Of a stretch of DNA of 64,000 bases, positions 45,910-56,769 are shown in pieces. The notes beneath the pieces were generated by a model, which saw nothing but the letters and a program-made list of their open reading frames with translations, was not told the DNA's origin and ran no database searches. A program made the translations under genes and the position numbers. Source of the DNA: Henckelia pumila (Eukaryota; Streptophyta; Magnoliopsida; Lamiales; Gesneriaceae). Location of the stretch: assembly GCF_033568475.1 (NCBI RefSeq), contig NC_133123.1, forward strand, positions 23,856,622 through 23,920,621. Direction: 5' to 3'. Numbering within the stretch: the stretch's first letter is position 1; each line of letters starts with the position of its first letter.

Positions 45910-48900
45910 GGAGAATTCTAGTTGGAGGCAACTCCACGTTTGCGTTGCTAGATTCAGGAGCCACGCATTCGTTTATCTCCCGAGATTTTATCAGACGGAT
46001 AGGCATTACACCGGAGGTTGTCGACTGTGGTTACGATGTTACCATGCCATCCGGACAGACTATCACTACCACTAGTGTCATCAGGGATCTGGAATTGGAG
46101 TTGCAGGGACACTCCATTCGAGCAGATCTAGTGGTTCTTCCATTGACCGGGTTTGACTTGATTTTGGGTATGGACTGGCTATCAGTTAATGGAGCTTCGA
46201 TTGATTTCCGACGTAGGACAGTGTCAGTGAAGCCAGCAGGAGGTGAGATGTTTAATTTCTTTGCATCTCAGTCTAGCAGTATTCCTCAGATGATATCACT
46301 TGTTCGTGCGAGGAAATTATTGCGCCATGGATGTCAGGGCTTTCTTGCTAGTGTGGTCACTACCTCAGACGTTTCTAGCAGATCTTTATCAGATATAGAG
46401 GTGGTACGTGACTATCCAGATATTTTTCCTGACGATGTTGCAGGAGTTCCACCAGTGAGAGAGGTGGAGTTCAGTATTGAGTTGTTGTCGGATACTGTGC
46501 CTATCTCTAAGGCACCGTATCGACTTGCTCCTACAGAGATGAGAGAGTTGAAGGAGCAGATTCAGGAGCTGTTGGAGAAGGGTTTTGTTCGTCCTAGCTT
46601 TTCTCCATGGGGAGCTCCAGTGTTGTTTGTGAAGAAGAAGGACGGCAGCATGAGATTGTGCATCGACTACCGAGAGCTCAACAGAGTCACAGTGAAGAAT
46701 AAGTATCCACTACCGAGGATAGAGGATTTATTCGATCAGTTGCAGGGAGCTTCGGTATTCTCCAAGATCGATCTGCGATCTGGTTACCATCAGCTGAGAG
46801 TCAGATTCAGACGTGTCTAAGACTGCCTTTAGGACACGATATGGACACTATGAGTTCTTGGTGATGCCCTTTGGGTTGACCAATGCTCCAGCAGTTTTTA
46901 TGGATCTCATGCATCGTGTCTTCCAGCCGTATCTAGATCAGTTTGTCATTGTATTCATTGATGACATATTGATCTACTCGAGGAGCATTGAGGAGCATAT
47001 ACAACATTTGCATACAGCCTTGCAGACTTTGAGGGAGCATCGACTGTTTGCAAAGTTCAGTAAGTGTGAGTTTTGGTTGGAGCAGGTGGCGTTTCTAGGC
47101 CACATTATTTCTAGGGATGGGATTGCAGTGGATCAGTCCAAGGTGCAGGCAGTGAGGGATTGGGGGATTCCAAAGAATGCTTCGGAGATTCGCAGCTTCT
47201 TGGGTTTAGCAGGATACTATAGGAAGTTCATCAAGGGTTTTTCCTCTATTGCAGTACCCTTGACTTCCTTAACCAAGAAGAACGCGAAGTATAATTGGAG
47301 TCCAGATTGTCAGAGGAGCTTTGATCAACTGAAGGATGCACTTACTTCAGCACCTGTGTTAGCTATGACAGTGCCACATGAGTAGTTAGTGGTGTACACC
47401 GACGCGTCCAAGCTTGGTTTGGGCGCAGTACTTATGCAGAGTGGCAGAGTTATCGCATATGCGTCGCGACAGTTGAAGATTCATGAGCAGAACTATCCGA
47501 CGCATGATTTGGAGCTTGCAGCAGTGGTATTTGCGTTGAAAATCTGGAGGCACTATCTTTACGGCGAGAAGTGCAAGATTTTCACCGATCACAAGAGCCT
47601 CAAGTACTTCTTCACCCAGAAGGAGTTGAACATGAGGCAGCGCAGATGGCTTGAGCTTGTTAAGGATTATGATTGTGACATTAGCTACCATCCGGGTAAG
47701 GCTAATGTAGTGGCCGACGCTTTGAGTCGGAAGTCCTCCGTATTACCCAGTTTGACAGTACCGTTACCACTGCAGAGTGAGATTCAGAGATTTGATTTGG
47801 AGGTGTATTCGAGTGGTCAGGCTCCGAGGTTGTCAGTATTGACAGTGCAGCCGATTCTTCGAGATCGGATCAGAGACGGACAGCCTACTGATGAGGAGCT
47901 ACAGCGATGGAGACAGAGAGATGAGGCCAAGGGTGACCTTTTGTATTCAGTTGTGGATGGGATCGTTCAGTACCGCGGCAGGATGTGGGTACCGAACGTT
48001 GATCAGTTGAGAGCCGAGATTCTAGCAGAGGCTCATGCATCTCCGTACTCCATTCACCCCGGAAGTACGAAGATGTACCGAGACTTACAGTTATTGTATT
48101 GGTGGCCCGGGATGAAGAGTGACATCGGGAGAGTGGTGTCAGAGTGCTTGACTTGCCAGCAAGTCAAGGCAGAGCATCAGCGTCCAACAGGACTTCTTAG
48201 ACCTCTTCCCATTCCGGAATGGAAATGGGAGAATATTACGATGGACTTTGTGGTTGGCTTACCGAGGAGTGCCAGAGGTTGCACAGCGATTTGGGTGATT
48301 GTGGATAGACTCACCAAGTCAGCTCATTTCTTGCCGGTGAAGACTACTTATACTTTGACACAGTATGCAGAGCTTTACATCAGAGAGATTGTTAGACTGC
48401 ATGGCATACCAGTGTCTATTGTGTCAGACAGAGATCCGAGATTCACATCTGCGTTTTGGAAGAGTCTGCACACAGCTTTGGGGACGAGGCTTTTGTTCAG
48501 TACAGCATTTCATCCCCAGACAGATGGTCAGTCTGAGAGGGTGATTCAGGTTCTCGAGGATCTTCTGAGAGCTTGTGTCATCGATTTTCAGGGCTCTTGG
48601 GAGACTAGACTGCCATTGGTGGAGTTTACCTATAACAATAGTTTTCAGTCGTCTATAGGTATGGCTCCTTATGCAGCATTGTATGGGAGGAGATGTAGAT
48701 CTCCTGTGCATTGGGATGAGGTTGGTGAGCGGATTTTGCTGGGTCCTGAGATTGTGCAGCAGACAGCTGACATTGTGACTCAGATTCGGGATCGGATGAG
48801 GACTGCTCAGAGTCGGCAGAAGAGTTATGCAGATGCCAGACGACGAGATTTGGAGTTCGCTGTAGGTGATCACGTATTCCTGAAGGTGTCACCTATGAAG

Positions 48901-49281
48901 GGAGTAGTGCGTTTTGGCCGGAGAGGCAAGCTTAATCCGAGGTATATAGGGCCATTCGAGATCTTGGAGAGAGTTGGCACGTTGGCCTACCGTTTAGCTC
49001 TACCTTCAGGGCTAGCGGCAGTGCACAACGTTTTCCATGTATCCATGCTTCGGAGATATGTCTCCAACCCGTCGCATGTGTTGGATTTCGAGCCCTTACA
49101 GTTGCCACCAGATCTAGTGTATGAGGAGAGACCAGTACGGATCTTGGCAAGGGAGGAGCGGAGGCTTAGGACGCGGGTCATACCGATGGTCAGAGTCCAG
49201 TGGCTGAATCACTCGGAGGAGGAAGCTACTTGGGAGACCGAGGCAGACATGAGGACTCGCTACCCGGAGTTTTTCGGGTAA
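45910..49281 (+). pseudogene. pol of the gypsy chromovirus: protease, RT, RNase H, integrase, chromodomain (two lesions)
   Basis: Protease active site [12 protein letters not shown] near 45945. RT follows with [19 protein letters not shown] and [13 protein letters not shown] near 46945-46980. A net 2-base loss near 46808-46812 shifts the frame between YHQLRVR and [14 protein letters not shown] at 47383-47385 sits just before the RNase H ([17 protein letters not shown]). The integrase has the HHCC zinc finger (from [16 protein letters not shown]) and a DDE core ([25 protein letters not shown]). The C-terminal chromodomain ([31 protein letters not shown]) ends at the TAA at 49279-49281. Chromodomains of this clade direct insertion to heterochromatin. 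Apart from the two lesions the frame is open. Confidence 0.92.
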
Positions 49282-49311
49282 GTACTTTAATTTCGAGGAC
49301 GAAATTCAATT

Positions 49312-49326
49312 TAAGGGGGGGAGAAT
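49312..49326 (+). promoter_or_regulatory. polypurine tract
   Basis: An AAGGGGGGGAGAA-type purine run directly before the 3' LTR. Confidence 0.9.
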
Positions 49327-51427
49327 TGTAACACCCGGTATTTTTTTAAATACGTAAATCCGCATGCATAATTAGGATATTTAATTATTTAAATTTTAGA
49401 TTTATGGGTTAAATAATTATGTGAATTATTTGTGCATGATTTTCTTCTCTTTTCAATCCTATATCAGTGTATGTATGTGTGTGGGTGTGTAGCATCGAGA
49501 TCTATCATTTTTGACAGCAAGTTTTCAAATTCTTTCTCTTATGCACTCGGTTTTGGCTTTGTGATGTTCATGCTCACGTTTTTACTATCCATGGCTTGAA
49601 GGGGGCTGCTGGCTAGGTCCTACGGGGTCCCTAGAGTGTCTAGATGGGTCGGCTTTGGCTGGGTTGGGGCTAGGAGTCACGGCCGATCGAGTTTCAGAAG
49701 GGAAGCCATGGGCGCGCAGGTTAGGGTTGTCTTGGAAGAGGGTTCGGTGTTGGGGAAGGAGGCAGCATGGGGTTCGGGCCAGGGCATGGTTCGAACTGGC
49801 AGGACCCTGGGGAGGTCCTGCCGGCGGGGCTCCGGCCACGGTGGTCGGAGCTGGGCTGCAGCAGGCCGTGAAGGCCTGCTGCTCGTGCGGCCGCGGCAAG
49901 GGGGAAGAGGGAAGAATAGGGTTTCGGGTTTTTGGGTTGTTGGTGGATCCGGGTCGGGTCATGTGGTCCGGGTCGGGTCTAAAATAATATGGGTTAAGTT
50001 AGTTGGGTCCGGGTCCGGGTTATTTTAATTGGGCTCGGGTATTTTTATTTTTAAGTTTTTAAGTTAATTAGGAGTTAAATGGGCTAATTAAATTCCCAAA
50101 AATTTAATTAGTACCATTTAATTTATTTGGGCTCCATTAAATTATTTTGGGTTAATTTAATTATTTTTGGGCTTTTATTAATTTTTATTTAAATTTTTAA
50201 GTTGGCCAGAAATTTTTATGGGCTTGGGAGCCCATGAAAGTTATTGGGCCAGTCTTTGGGCTTTTGGGCCCATTGGGACAGGAACAGTGTTATTGGGCCT
50301 AAGTTAGTCTTAATGGGCTTTGGTTGATTTATTGGGCCTAGAAAAGTTGTTAATGGGCTTAAGTACACTAATGGGCCAAGTCTTAAGTTAATGGGCTTGT
50401 ATGTCTAGGGCCAGCAGTTGAATCAAACCATGAGAAATTTCATGTGTCCTGAGTTTATATTTAATTATTTTATGAAAAGTTATTTGAATATTTATATGAT
50501 ATTAGAAAATAAATTAAATATAAATGAAGGACACACAATTTATTTAAAGTACATGCATTCATGAAATCAATTTTTATGCTATGATTGAAGTTCTATGGTT
50601 GAGCAAATAAAATATTTTAGGTGGAAATTGAAGTAGTGTGGCCATTTATGTATGGGCAGTTTCTGCCATTTATGTATGGGTGGTTCGCCACCAGCCTCGT
50701 ACGATGGTTTCTTAGACTGATCAGTCGCACTATAAGTATGGGTCACACTTACGGATAGGACCATTCGATGTTAAGAAAATAAGTGCTCAACAACTCAAGT
50801 ATGTATGATATTATGTATGTTATGTATAATTCAGTGATTTCTTTAAGCAACATTTATGTTAATATTTTTGAGGCATGCTCATGCATTTATAGGTTAAGTA
50901 TTATGTATGAAAGTGTATTAAATTATTTTAAACCCTTGTTAGTATGCATGTTGGGCCTCTAGGCTCACTACACTGATATGGTGCAGGTGAGTACGTAGAG
51001 GAGCAGGTTACCCCTACCGGTGGTGAGGACGTATGAGCGGAGCTGCAGTGGCCCCGTGACCGTAGTCTGCATCGTGCTAGTGTTCTATGCATGAATATTT
51101 TAAACACTATTTTATTTGAAGATTTTATTCCAGTGTTGAGATTTAAGTATTATTTTTATGCAACTTTTTAGTGTATGCACTATTGATTAAATTGTTTTGA
51201 ATTATTTTAAGTATTGCATGATTCAGACGTTTTAGTAATTATTTTTATGTTGCATAATTATTTATTAAATTTTAAATCTCTTTTATGGTTGTACATATAT
51301 GTATGGGCATATATGTATATATATATATATATAAATATTTTACTTAGTATTTATTTTAAAATTAAAAGAAAAAGAAAAATTTTTAAATTTTCCGCATTTT
51401 AGAAATTTATAAGTCTAGGATGTTTCA
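49327..51427 (+). repeat. 3' LTR of the gypsy chromovirus
   Basis: 2101 bp, about 99 percent like the 5' LTR by eye. It has an extra segment of about 20 bp near 50019-50040 (duplicating CGGGT...CGGGT) and a slightly longer TA run near 51315. Confidence 0.93.
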
Positions 51428-52773
51428 GGCTTTGTCTCCAAAGTCCCTGCTGCACGATTTTTACTTCTCCTCTTGGCAGGTTCATGAGACACAAATGGCC
51501 ATATTCCAATTTTCCCATTGAATTCGTCGCCTGTAGTCTCATCAAATCGAGGACGAGCAACAGCATCTAAAAACATTATCTTTGTAATAAAACTTTTACT
51601 TTTGCATGTGCGGAAGGGCTCGATCTCATCTGCATGGAGATAATACTTTTCACATGTTTTCGTCAAATAAAACCACTTTTCATCAATATGAATGTGATCG
51701 TGCATGTTAATAAAAATAGGTCTACTAGTAATTGTACTTTCCTGATCAACCATTGACAAGCAGAACTCCAACCTTGCCCTTATGTTGTCATCTGACAAAC
51801 ATGGTTTAACTGGATTTGAATGTGGCCGAATATTTCCGTCTTTTATTCTCCTATGCACGGTCGTTTTTGACAAATTCAAAGCTTTTGATAAGGATCTTAT
51901 ATTTGTCTGATGACGAAACGGGATGTTCTTCATTTGTTCAAAATCAATCTCAATTCTCTTCCGATGTCTTCTGTTCAAGAGCTTATTAGGGAAAAGTGGC
52001 ACACCTCTGTTCATAGTAGATTTTCCTTCCCGCCAAATTCTAGAAACTGATCTAATAGATATAGAGAAGGCATTGGCAACTTTCGAGAGTACTCCTCGTG
52101 GTAGCTTCCCATTGTCTGGATGTTGAATGAGCAGCATTTCAAAAATTGCAACTTTCTCGGCGTTGCTAAAATTTTTTTTCTTTTTTCGAGGTTGATTCAA
52201 AAGGTTGGACTCTACGTTGCCATTGAAAAGAATGTCATCTTCTTCTGGTAATTGATTCAAATCAATCGGAATATTTTGTGAAGAATGAACATGGTTATTT
52301 TCAGATGAGGTAACCTCTTCTATCGAGGCATTCAAATCATTGGAAGGAAATTGTGGTTCAATGTTCATTTTTTTTTGTTGAACTTGTGATTATCAAACTA
52401 GTATTTTAATTGTCCATTAAAAATTCAAAAACAGTTTTGGCGAGAAAATAAGGCGCATATCTAATTAAGTTGAAAATTTTAAGAATTCGAATGATCATTC
52501 AAATTTGGCAGATTTAAAAATTCATGCATGAAATCAAATTTAATGGCTAATGCAATTGAAATTTTTAAGAATCCGAAAGAGTAAGTTAGTTAATTTGGAA
52601 TTAATTCAAATGGTTTTGGAACTAATGAGAGTGGAAAATAGAGAACTTTAATTTTATGTTGTTATCATTAAATAGGGGTAAATCTGAAAACTTATGTGTA
52701 TATTTGATATTTTCAAAGTTTTTCTTAATATGTGTGAAAATCCAAAGATGACAAATATGAGACGGAGGGAGTA

Positions 52774-53471
52774 TTTTATTTAATTAACATTCAATCTATC
52801 GGGAGAGACTATATTAACATCCCTTGGATTAAATGGATCTTACATTTTGCACCGTTAGAAGTGACATATTAGTAATCTATCGATAACTTATCTTATTCAA
52901 TCTCATGTTTAGTTTGTCATATTGTTTATATATTTACTAAATATTTATCTTACATCTATCAAATCATTCATTATTTATCTCACATAAATCAAATCATTCA
53001 ATTTAAATTACTATATTACCCTTAATAAATAATATTATTCAAATTTTCTTAATTTTTAAAAGGAAAAAAATAGTAATTTATCATCTTTTTTAAAATTTTA
53101 TCAATCAAAACAAACAAACTATTATTTATCAATCAAACCAAATACTATCATTTTGTATTTTTTTAATCATATTAGATTATTTATCTCTCTATTATTATCC
53201 TATCTATAACTTCAAACGGCAAGGCCCACATTGATCCAATGGTGGATATTCAGATAACAATCTTGGCTGCTAATTTTGGTGAAATATGGAGATCGATTTT
53301 GCCTTTGAAAAAAATCGTAAGTAATCAAAATTGAAATCTAGCCTTAAATTTTAAATTTACTACATAATTTATCGTAAAACTTCGTAACTTCAAAACATTA
53401 ATAGTTTTGGCCTTCGATCTGGCTGCCCGTGCCCTTAACCCTTGTCATCGGCAACCTCCTTGCTCTTTTGA
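52774..53471. mobile_element. AT-rich spacer with a diverged Tourist-like MITE (about 52870-53160)
   Basis: The central part shares ordered words with the MITE at 25923-26215 (TATTAGTAATCTAT, CATCTATCAAATCATT-like, AATAGTAATTTATCA, ATCAATCAAACCAAATA). Terminal repeats are not clear. The rest shows no feature. Confidence 0.55.
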
Positions 53472-53479
53472 CATTCGCG

Positions 53480-54567
53480 CAGAGCCGTACTTGTGCCTGA
53501 AAGTAAAAAAGTGGGCCCTATTTTTTGGGTAAATAATTGTAAAGTTTAGTTTGGAAATAACAAATACAATAAACAATAAATAAATATACCAGAAATAATA
53601 TATAACATCAATAAAAAGTCAACAAATATTTGAAATAATTACATAACTGTATACTACCCGTCTAGCTGTTTTAGAGGTGATAATATTTTCAAATCTGTGT
53701 AATCCAGTTGTCGGAATTTTTTTTGTAAATATACAACATAGTTAGCTCATTTAATCTATCATGTGTCATTGTTGATCGAAGATAATTCTTGATTAACTTC
53801 AACTTTGAGAAAAAAAATTTCTACTGATCAACTGTTACTGATACATAGGCAATATAAGTATCTGAGAATAAACCATTCAGTTTTATCAAACATTGTAGCA
53901 AATCAATTGTTGTTTTGACATTTGTTAAATCTCATCTCATGACCACCAACTCCGAATACAAATCATCATCATTAATGTTTTAATGTTAAATGTTAAAGCT
54001 CCATACAGACTTCATCAAGCTAGTTAAAGACACATTCTTTAATTCTTCAAATTTAACATAAATCCAAAAGTCTTTTGAAATTATTTAAATTGTTCATATC
54101 GAACTTGAAAAGAAGATAAGACTTAATCAATTACTAGTGTCACTCTGCGCGCGTTGCGTGCTTGTTTCGTTAGAATAATTATTTAAATATGATAATTTTT
54201 GTTATTTTCAAATTAATAAATTTTAACACTATTTTTTTAATTAAGAGTGATATAACTATTTAAAAATTTAGAAGTACAGATATGGATTTAAAAAATACTT
54301 AAATAATTTAAATTTTTTAAAAAATAAATAATGTTACACCAAGACACCAAATGGTCTAATTCTTTATAAAATAGTATAGATAACAGAAAATATTCAAATT
54401 AGTCTTTTTTATTTAATATTAATATTGGACTAGATTTTTTTATTCAATGGTCCACCAAATCAACATATGTATAGATTATTTTTAAAAAAAAAAAAATATT
54501 TTGGGCCCCTTATTGGGCTGGGCCCTGAGGCGGAGGCCTCATTGGCCTCATAGAAGTTACGGCCCTG
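53480..54567 (-). mobile_element. hAT-type transposon remnant with perfect 8-bp target duplication
   Basis: Starts CAGAGCCGTAC and ends GTTACGGCCCTG, close to the ends of the element at 3316-4209. cattcgcg flanks both sides (53472-53479, 54568-54575). On the minus strand at 53700-53818 it encodes FSKLKLIKNYLRSTMTHDRL followed by NELTMLYIYK, the hAT C-terminal dimerisation region. The rest of the transposase is missing or decayed. 1088 bp. Confidence 0.87.
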
Positions 54568-54575
54568 CATTCGCG

Positions 54576-54900
54576 TTGACCTGTGTTTTTGGTAAACAAT
54601 AGTCCGAACTTGGTTACTACGATCCCTTTGTGAATTTTGAGGAGCCACCTCTTCTCAACCTTGTATTACTAAGTTTGAGATATGTAAAGTAGTTTTTATA
54701 TTTAGAACACATAATATATATAATTTCTTTTTACAAAATATCTCTTCATAACACTATCATTTTATGACACGTGATAAAATATTAATAAAAATAAAAATCT
54801 AACATAATATTTGATTGCAAATTTTGTTTATCATAATTATATTTTATATGAAGTTAAATATAAATAAAACTGTGTCTTTGAGATTGAGACAAGAGTGAGG
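54576..54900. other. short AT-rich spacer
   Basis: No feature seen between the hAT remnant and the CACTA element. Confidence 0.6.
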
Positions 54901-54924
54901 GAACACTAGTAGAATTTCTGCATT

Positions 54925-55460
54925 TTACTTCGCATATTAACTGAAGTTGTAGGTAGATAAGTAGCGAAGTAGATGCACGTGAAGTAATAGGGTACTGTTT
55001 TACTTCGCTTAATAACCGAAGTCTTAGCCATAAAAATACCGAAGTCTTTGGTCGATTCACGGAGTCAAAAATGGTTCATGATTGGATCGGTTACGAAGTA
55101 AAAGCATGACTTTTACTTCGGCATTTTCATTATGTGACGAAGTAATATAATATCTGTGACTTCGACATTTACGTTGACTGGCGAAGTAAATACATGTCTT
55201 TTACTTCCGCCGTTTCATTAAGTGACGAAGTAATAGAAAATATATGACTTTGGTATTTACATTGACTGATGAAGTAAAATCATGTCTTTAACTTCGACAT
55301 TTTCATTATGTGACGAAGTAAATGTTCTATTTAACTTCACATGTTATGCAATTTGATGAAGTAAAAACATGCCCATTACTTCAGCAGTTTCGTTAACTGT
55401 CGAAGTAATAAAGTATATATGGCTTCAGCTTTTACATTGACAGATAAAGTAAAAATATAT
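54925..55460. repeat. left subterminal repeat array of the CACTA element
   Basis: About eight consecutive units of 40-50 bp between 55080 and 55460, each an ACTTCG-type word, about 20-25 bp, then a CGAAGT-type word, so each can pair with itself. Less regular copies fill 54925-55080. Confidence 0.85.
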
Positions 55461-55726
55461 GTTTCAATAAATCAAAATGAAACAATTTTAATTAGATACA
55501 GGAACACCACAATATATATATTTCTGAAACATAAAATATACTAATTAGATTGATAAATTATCCATCCAAAAACTACGAACATCCGTAAATCCACAAGTAC
55601 ATCCGTAAATCTACAATTATGCATCCACGAATCCACGAGTATTTCCACAAAAGTAAAGTGTTCTAACAAGTATATCCAATAATTCACTAAAAAAAACGCA
55701 GATTTTTCCCAACGTGCATGACCAAT

Positions 55727-56769
55727 TTAGGCACCTACATATGAGTTGACGAATTCATTCCATTTACTTCTAACTTCATCAAATTGAGCTTGGTTGTAAT
55801 ATTGCTTCGTGATGGATCCTGAAATTGAAATGTAAAAAATAAAATAGATCAAACTGAAATTCAAGATCGAGGATACATATTTGTCGGTTCACAAATAAGG
55901 GTAACAACGACATATGCGGGTACTGATCACATGTCGTTGCAATAGCTGATTAAATTAAAACATTACCAAATTGAAAACACGCTCTATCAAGGATACATAT
56001 ATATTTTCATTTCCACAAATAAGTCCAATAGCTAGCTAAATCCAAGGGAAAACAATGACACTCAGTTGATGTTAGCAATGCAATGAACCATAGCTTGTCC
56101 AACAAAATCAAATGTTAGTTCACTAGAACGTCCATTACTGGAAAAAGCTAAAGAGACCATATTTTATTTATTAAATTCCTTGGCATCGGCGACATCAACG
56201 ATCACAAGCATGAAAGTTTTGCTTCAAAAATACCATTGACCCAACCAAACTAGAAACTTATATCACCAAACATCATAGAGCAGTCGCACAAAATACCATT
56301 GACCCCAACCAAACTAGAAACTTAAATCACCAACATCATAGAGCAGTTGCAAGTAATCTCCGACAGTTTTGATTCCAACATTTATCAGCATGAAAGAATG
56401 CTCTTGTTCGTATGAGAAAATATGATATAAACCAACGAGCAAGTACAATATGTCAATATCTCTGAAAAAGAGTTGATTAAGAAATAAAACCCTATCACCC
56501 CTAACAGTGCTAAGACAAAAATTTTGGCTATGAAATAGTTTATTTGAAAGAAAGAACAGAAGCCTACCAAAAATGCCAACTTCAGATTCATTTCTGAGCA
56601 ACTAAGCAGCAAATAAGGATGTAACCAGATTTTCACATAAACCAAAGCATAAAATGAAAATGAAACTTACCATCTTCTCCAACTGTATATTTTCACATTC
56701 AACTATCTCTTTCATATACTTCATCACACAAAATCCACATTCAACAGAACCACTTTGTTTTAGATTACC
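55727..56769 (-). pseudogene. Ulp1-like (C48) cysteine protease C-terminal exons in the CACTA element
   Basis: The exon at 56769-56671 encodes NLKQSGSVECGFCVMKYMKE followed by IVECENIQLEKM, between a TTTTAG acceptor and a GTAAGT donor. This matches the active-site Cys segment (Q...xCG) of Ulp1-type peptidases found in plant CACTA and Mutator-like elements. The exon at 55818-55727 encodes SITKQYYNQAQFDEVRSKWN, EFVNSYVGA and a stop, the usual tail of such proteins. The two exons are not in compatible phase if joined directly, so an intermediate exon or a lesion lies between. The catalytic His/Asp segment was not located. Family members remove SUMO or act in transposon biology; this copy is partial. 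Confidence 0.65.

Larger units (their letters stand above)
42403..51427 (+). mobile_element. Ty3/gypsy chromovirus (Tekay/Del-like), nearly intact and young
   Basis: Complete 9025-bp element with LTRs of 2078 and 2101 bp, a tRNA-Met primer site, gag, pol with a C-terminal chromodomain, and a purine tract. The 5-bp duplication ggctt (42398-42402, 51428-51432) lies in the mariner transposase. The LTRs differ by about a dozen substitutions and one indel of about 20 bp, so insertion is recent. Two lesions break pol (see that entry). Lineage Tekay/Del is inferred from the chromodomain, long LTRs and gag style. Confidence 0.93.
41872..52368 (-). pseudogene. mariner-like transposase (DD39D), split by insertion
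   Basis: The N-terminal part is 52368-51428 and the C-terminal part 42397-41872; skipping the gypsy element and one copy of its 5-bp duplication restores a 488-residue frame without stops. Residues about 60-160 hold the helix-turn-helix DNA-binding region (FSNAEKVAIFEMLL, SLSKALNLSKTTVHRRI). The catalytic aspartates are Asp219 (HIDEKWFYL), Asp352 (IQQDNAKPH) and Asp392 (SPDLNVLDLGFF). The spacing between the last two is 39 residues, the plant DD39D type. The N-terminus carries IPIDLNQLP, a DLNxxP-like motif. The protein would excise and insert the element at TA sites. Only the retrotransposon insertion disables it. Confidence 0.92.
41135..52771 (-). mobile_element. mariner-like element interrupted by a Ty3/gypsy element
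   Basis: Ends CTCCTTCCGTCC (left) and CTCCCTCCGTCT (right, inward), with TA outside both (41133-41134, 52772-52773): the plant mariner/Stowaway signature. The transposase runs on the minus strand but is split by the 9-kb gypsy element at 42403-51427. Without that insertion the element is about 2.6 kb. A second small frame (41432-41686) lies on the plus strand near the left end. Confidence 0.92.
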
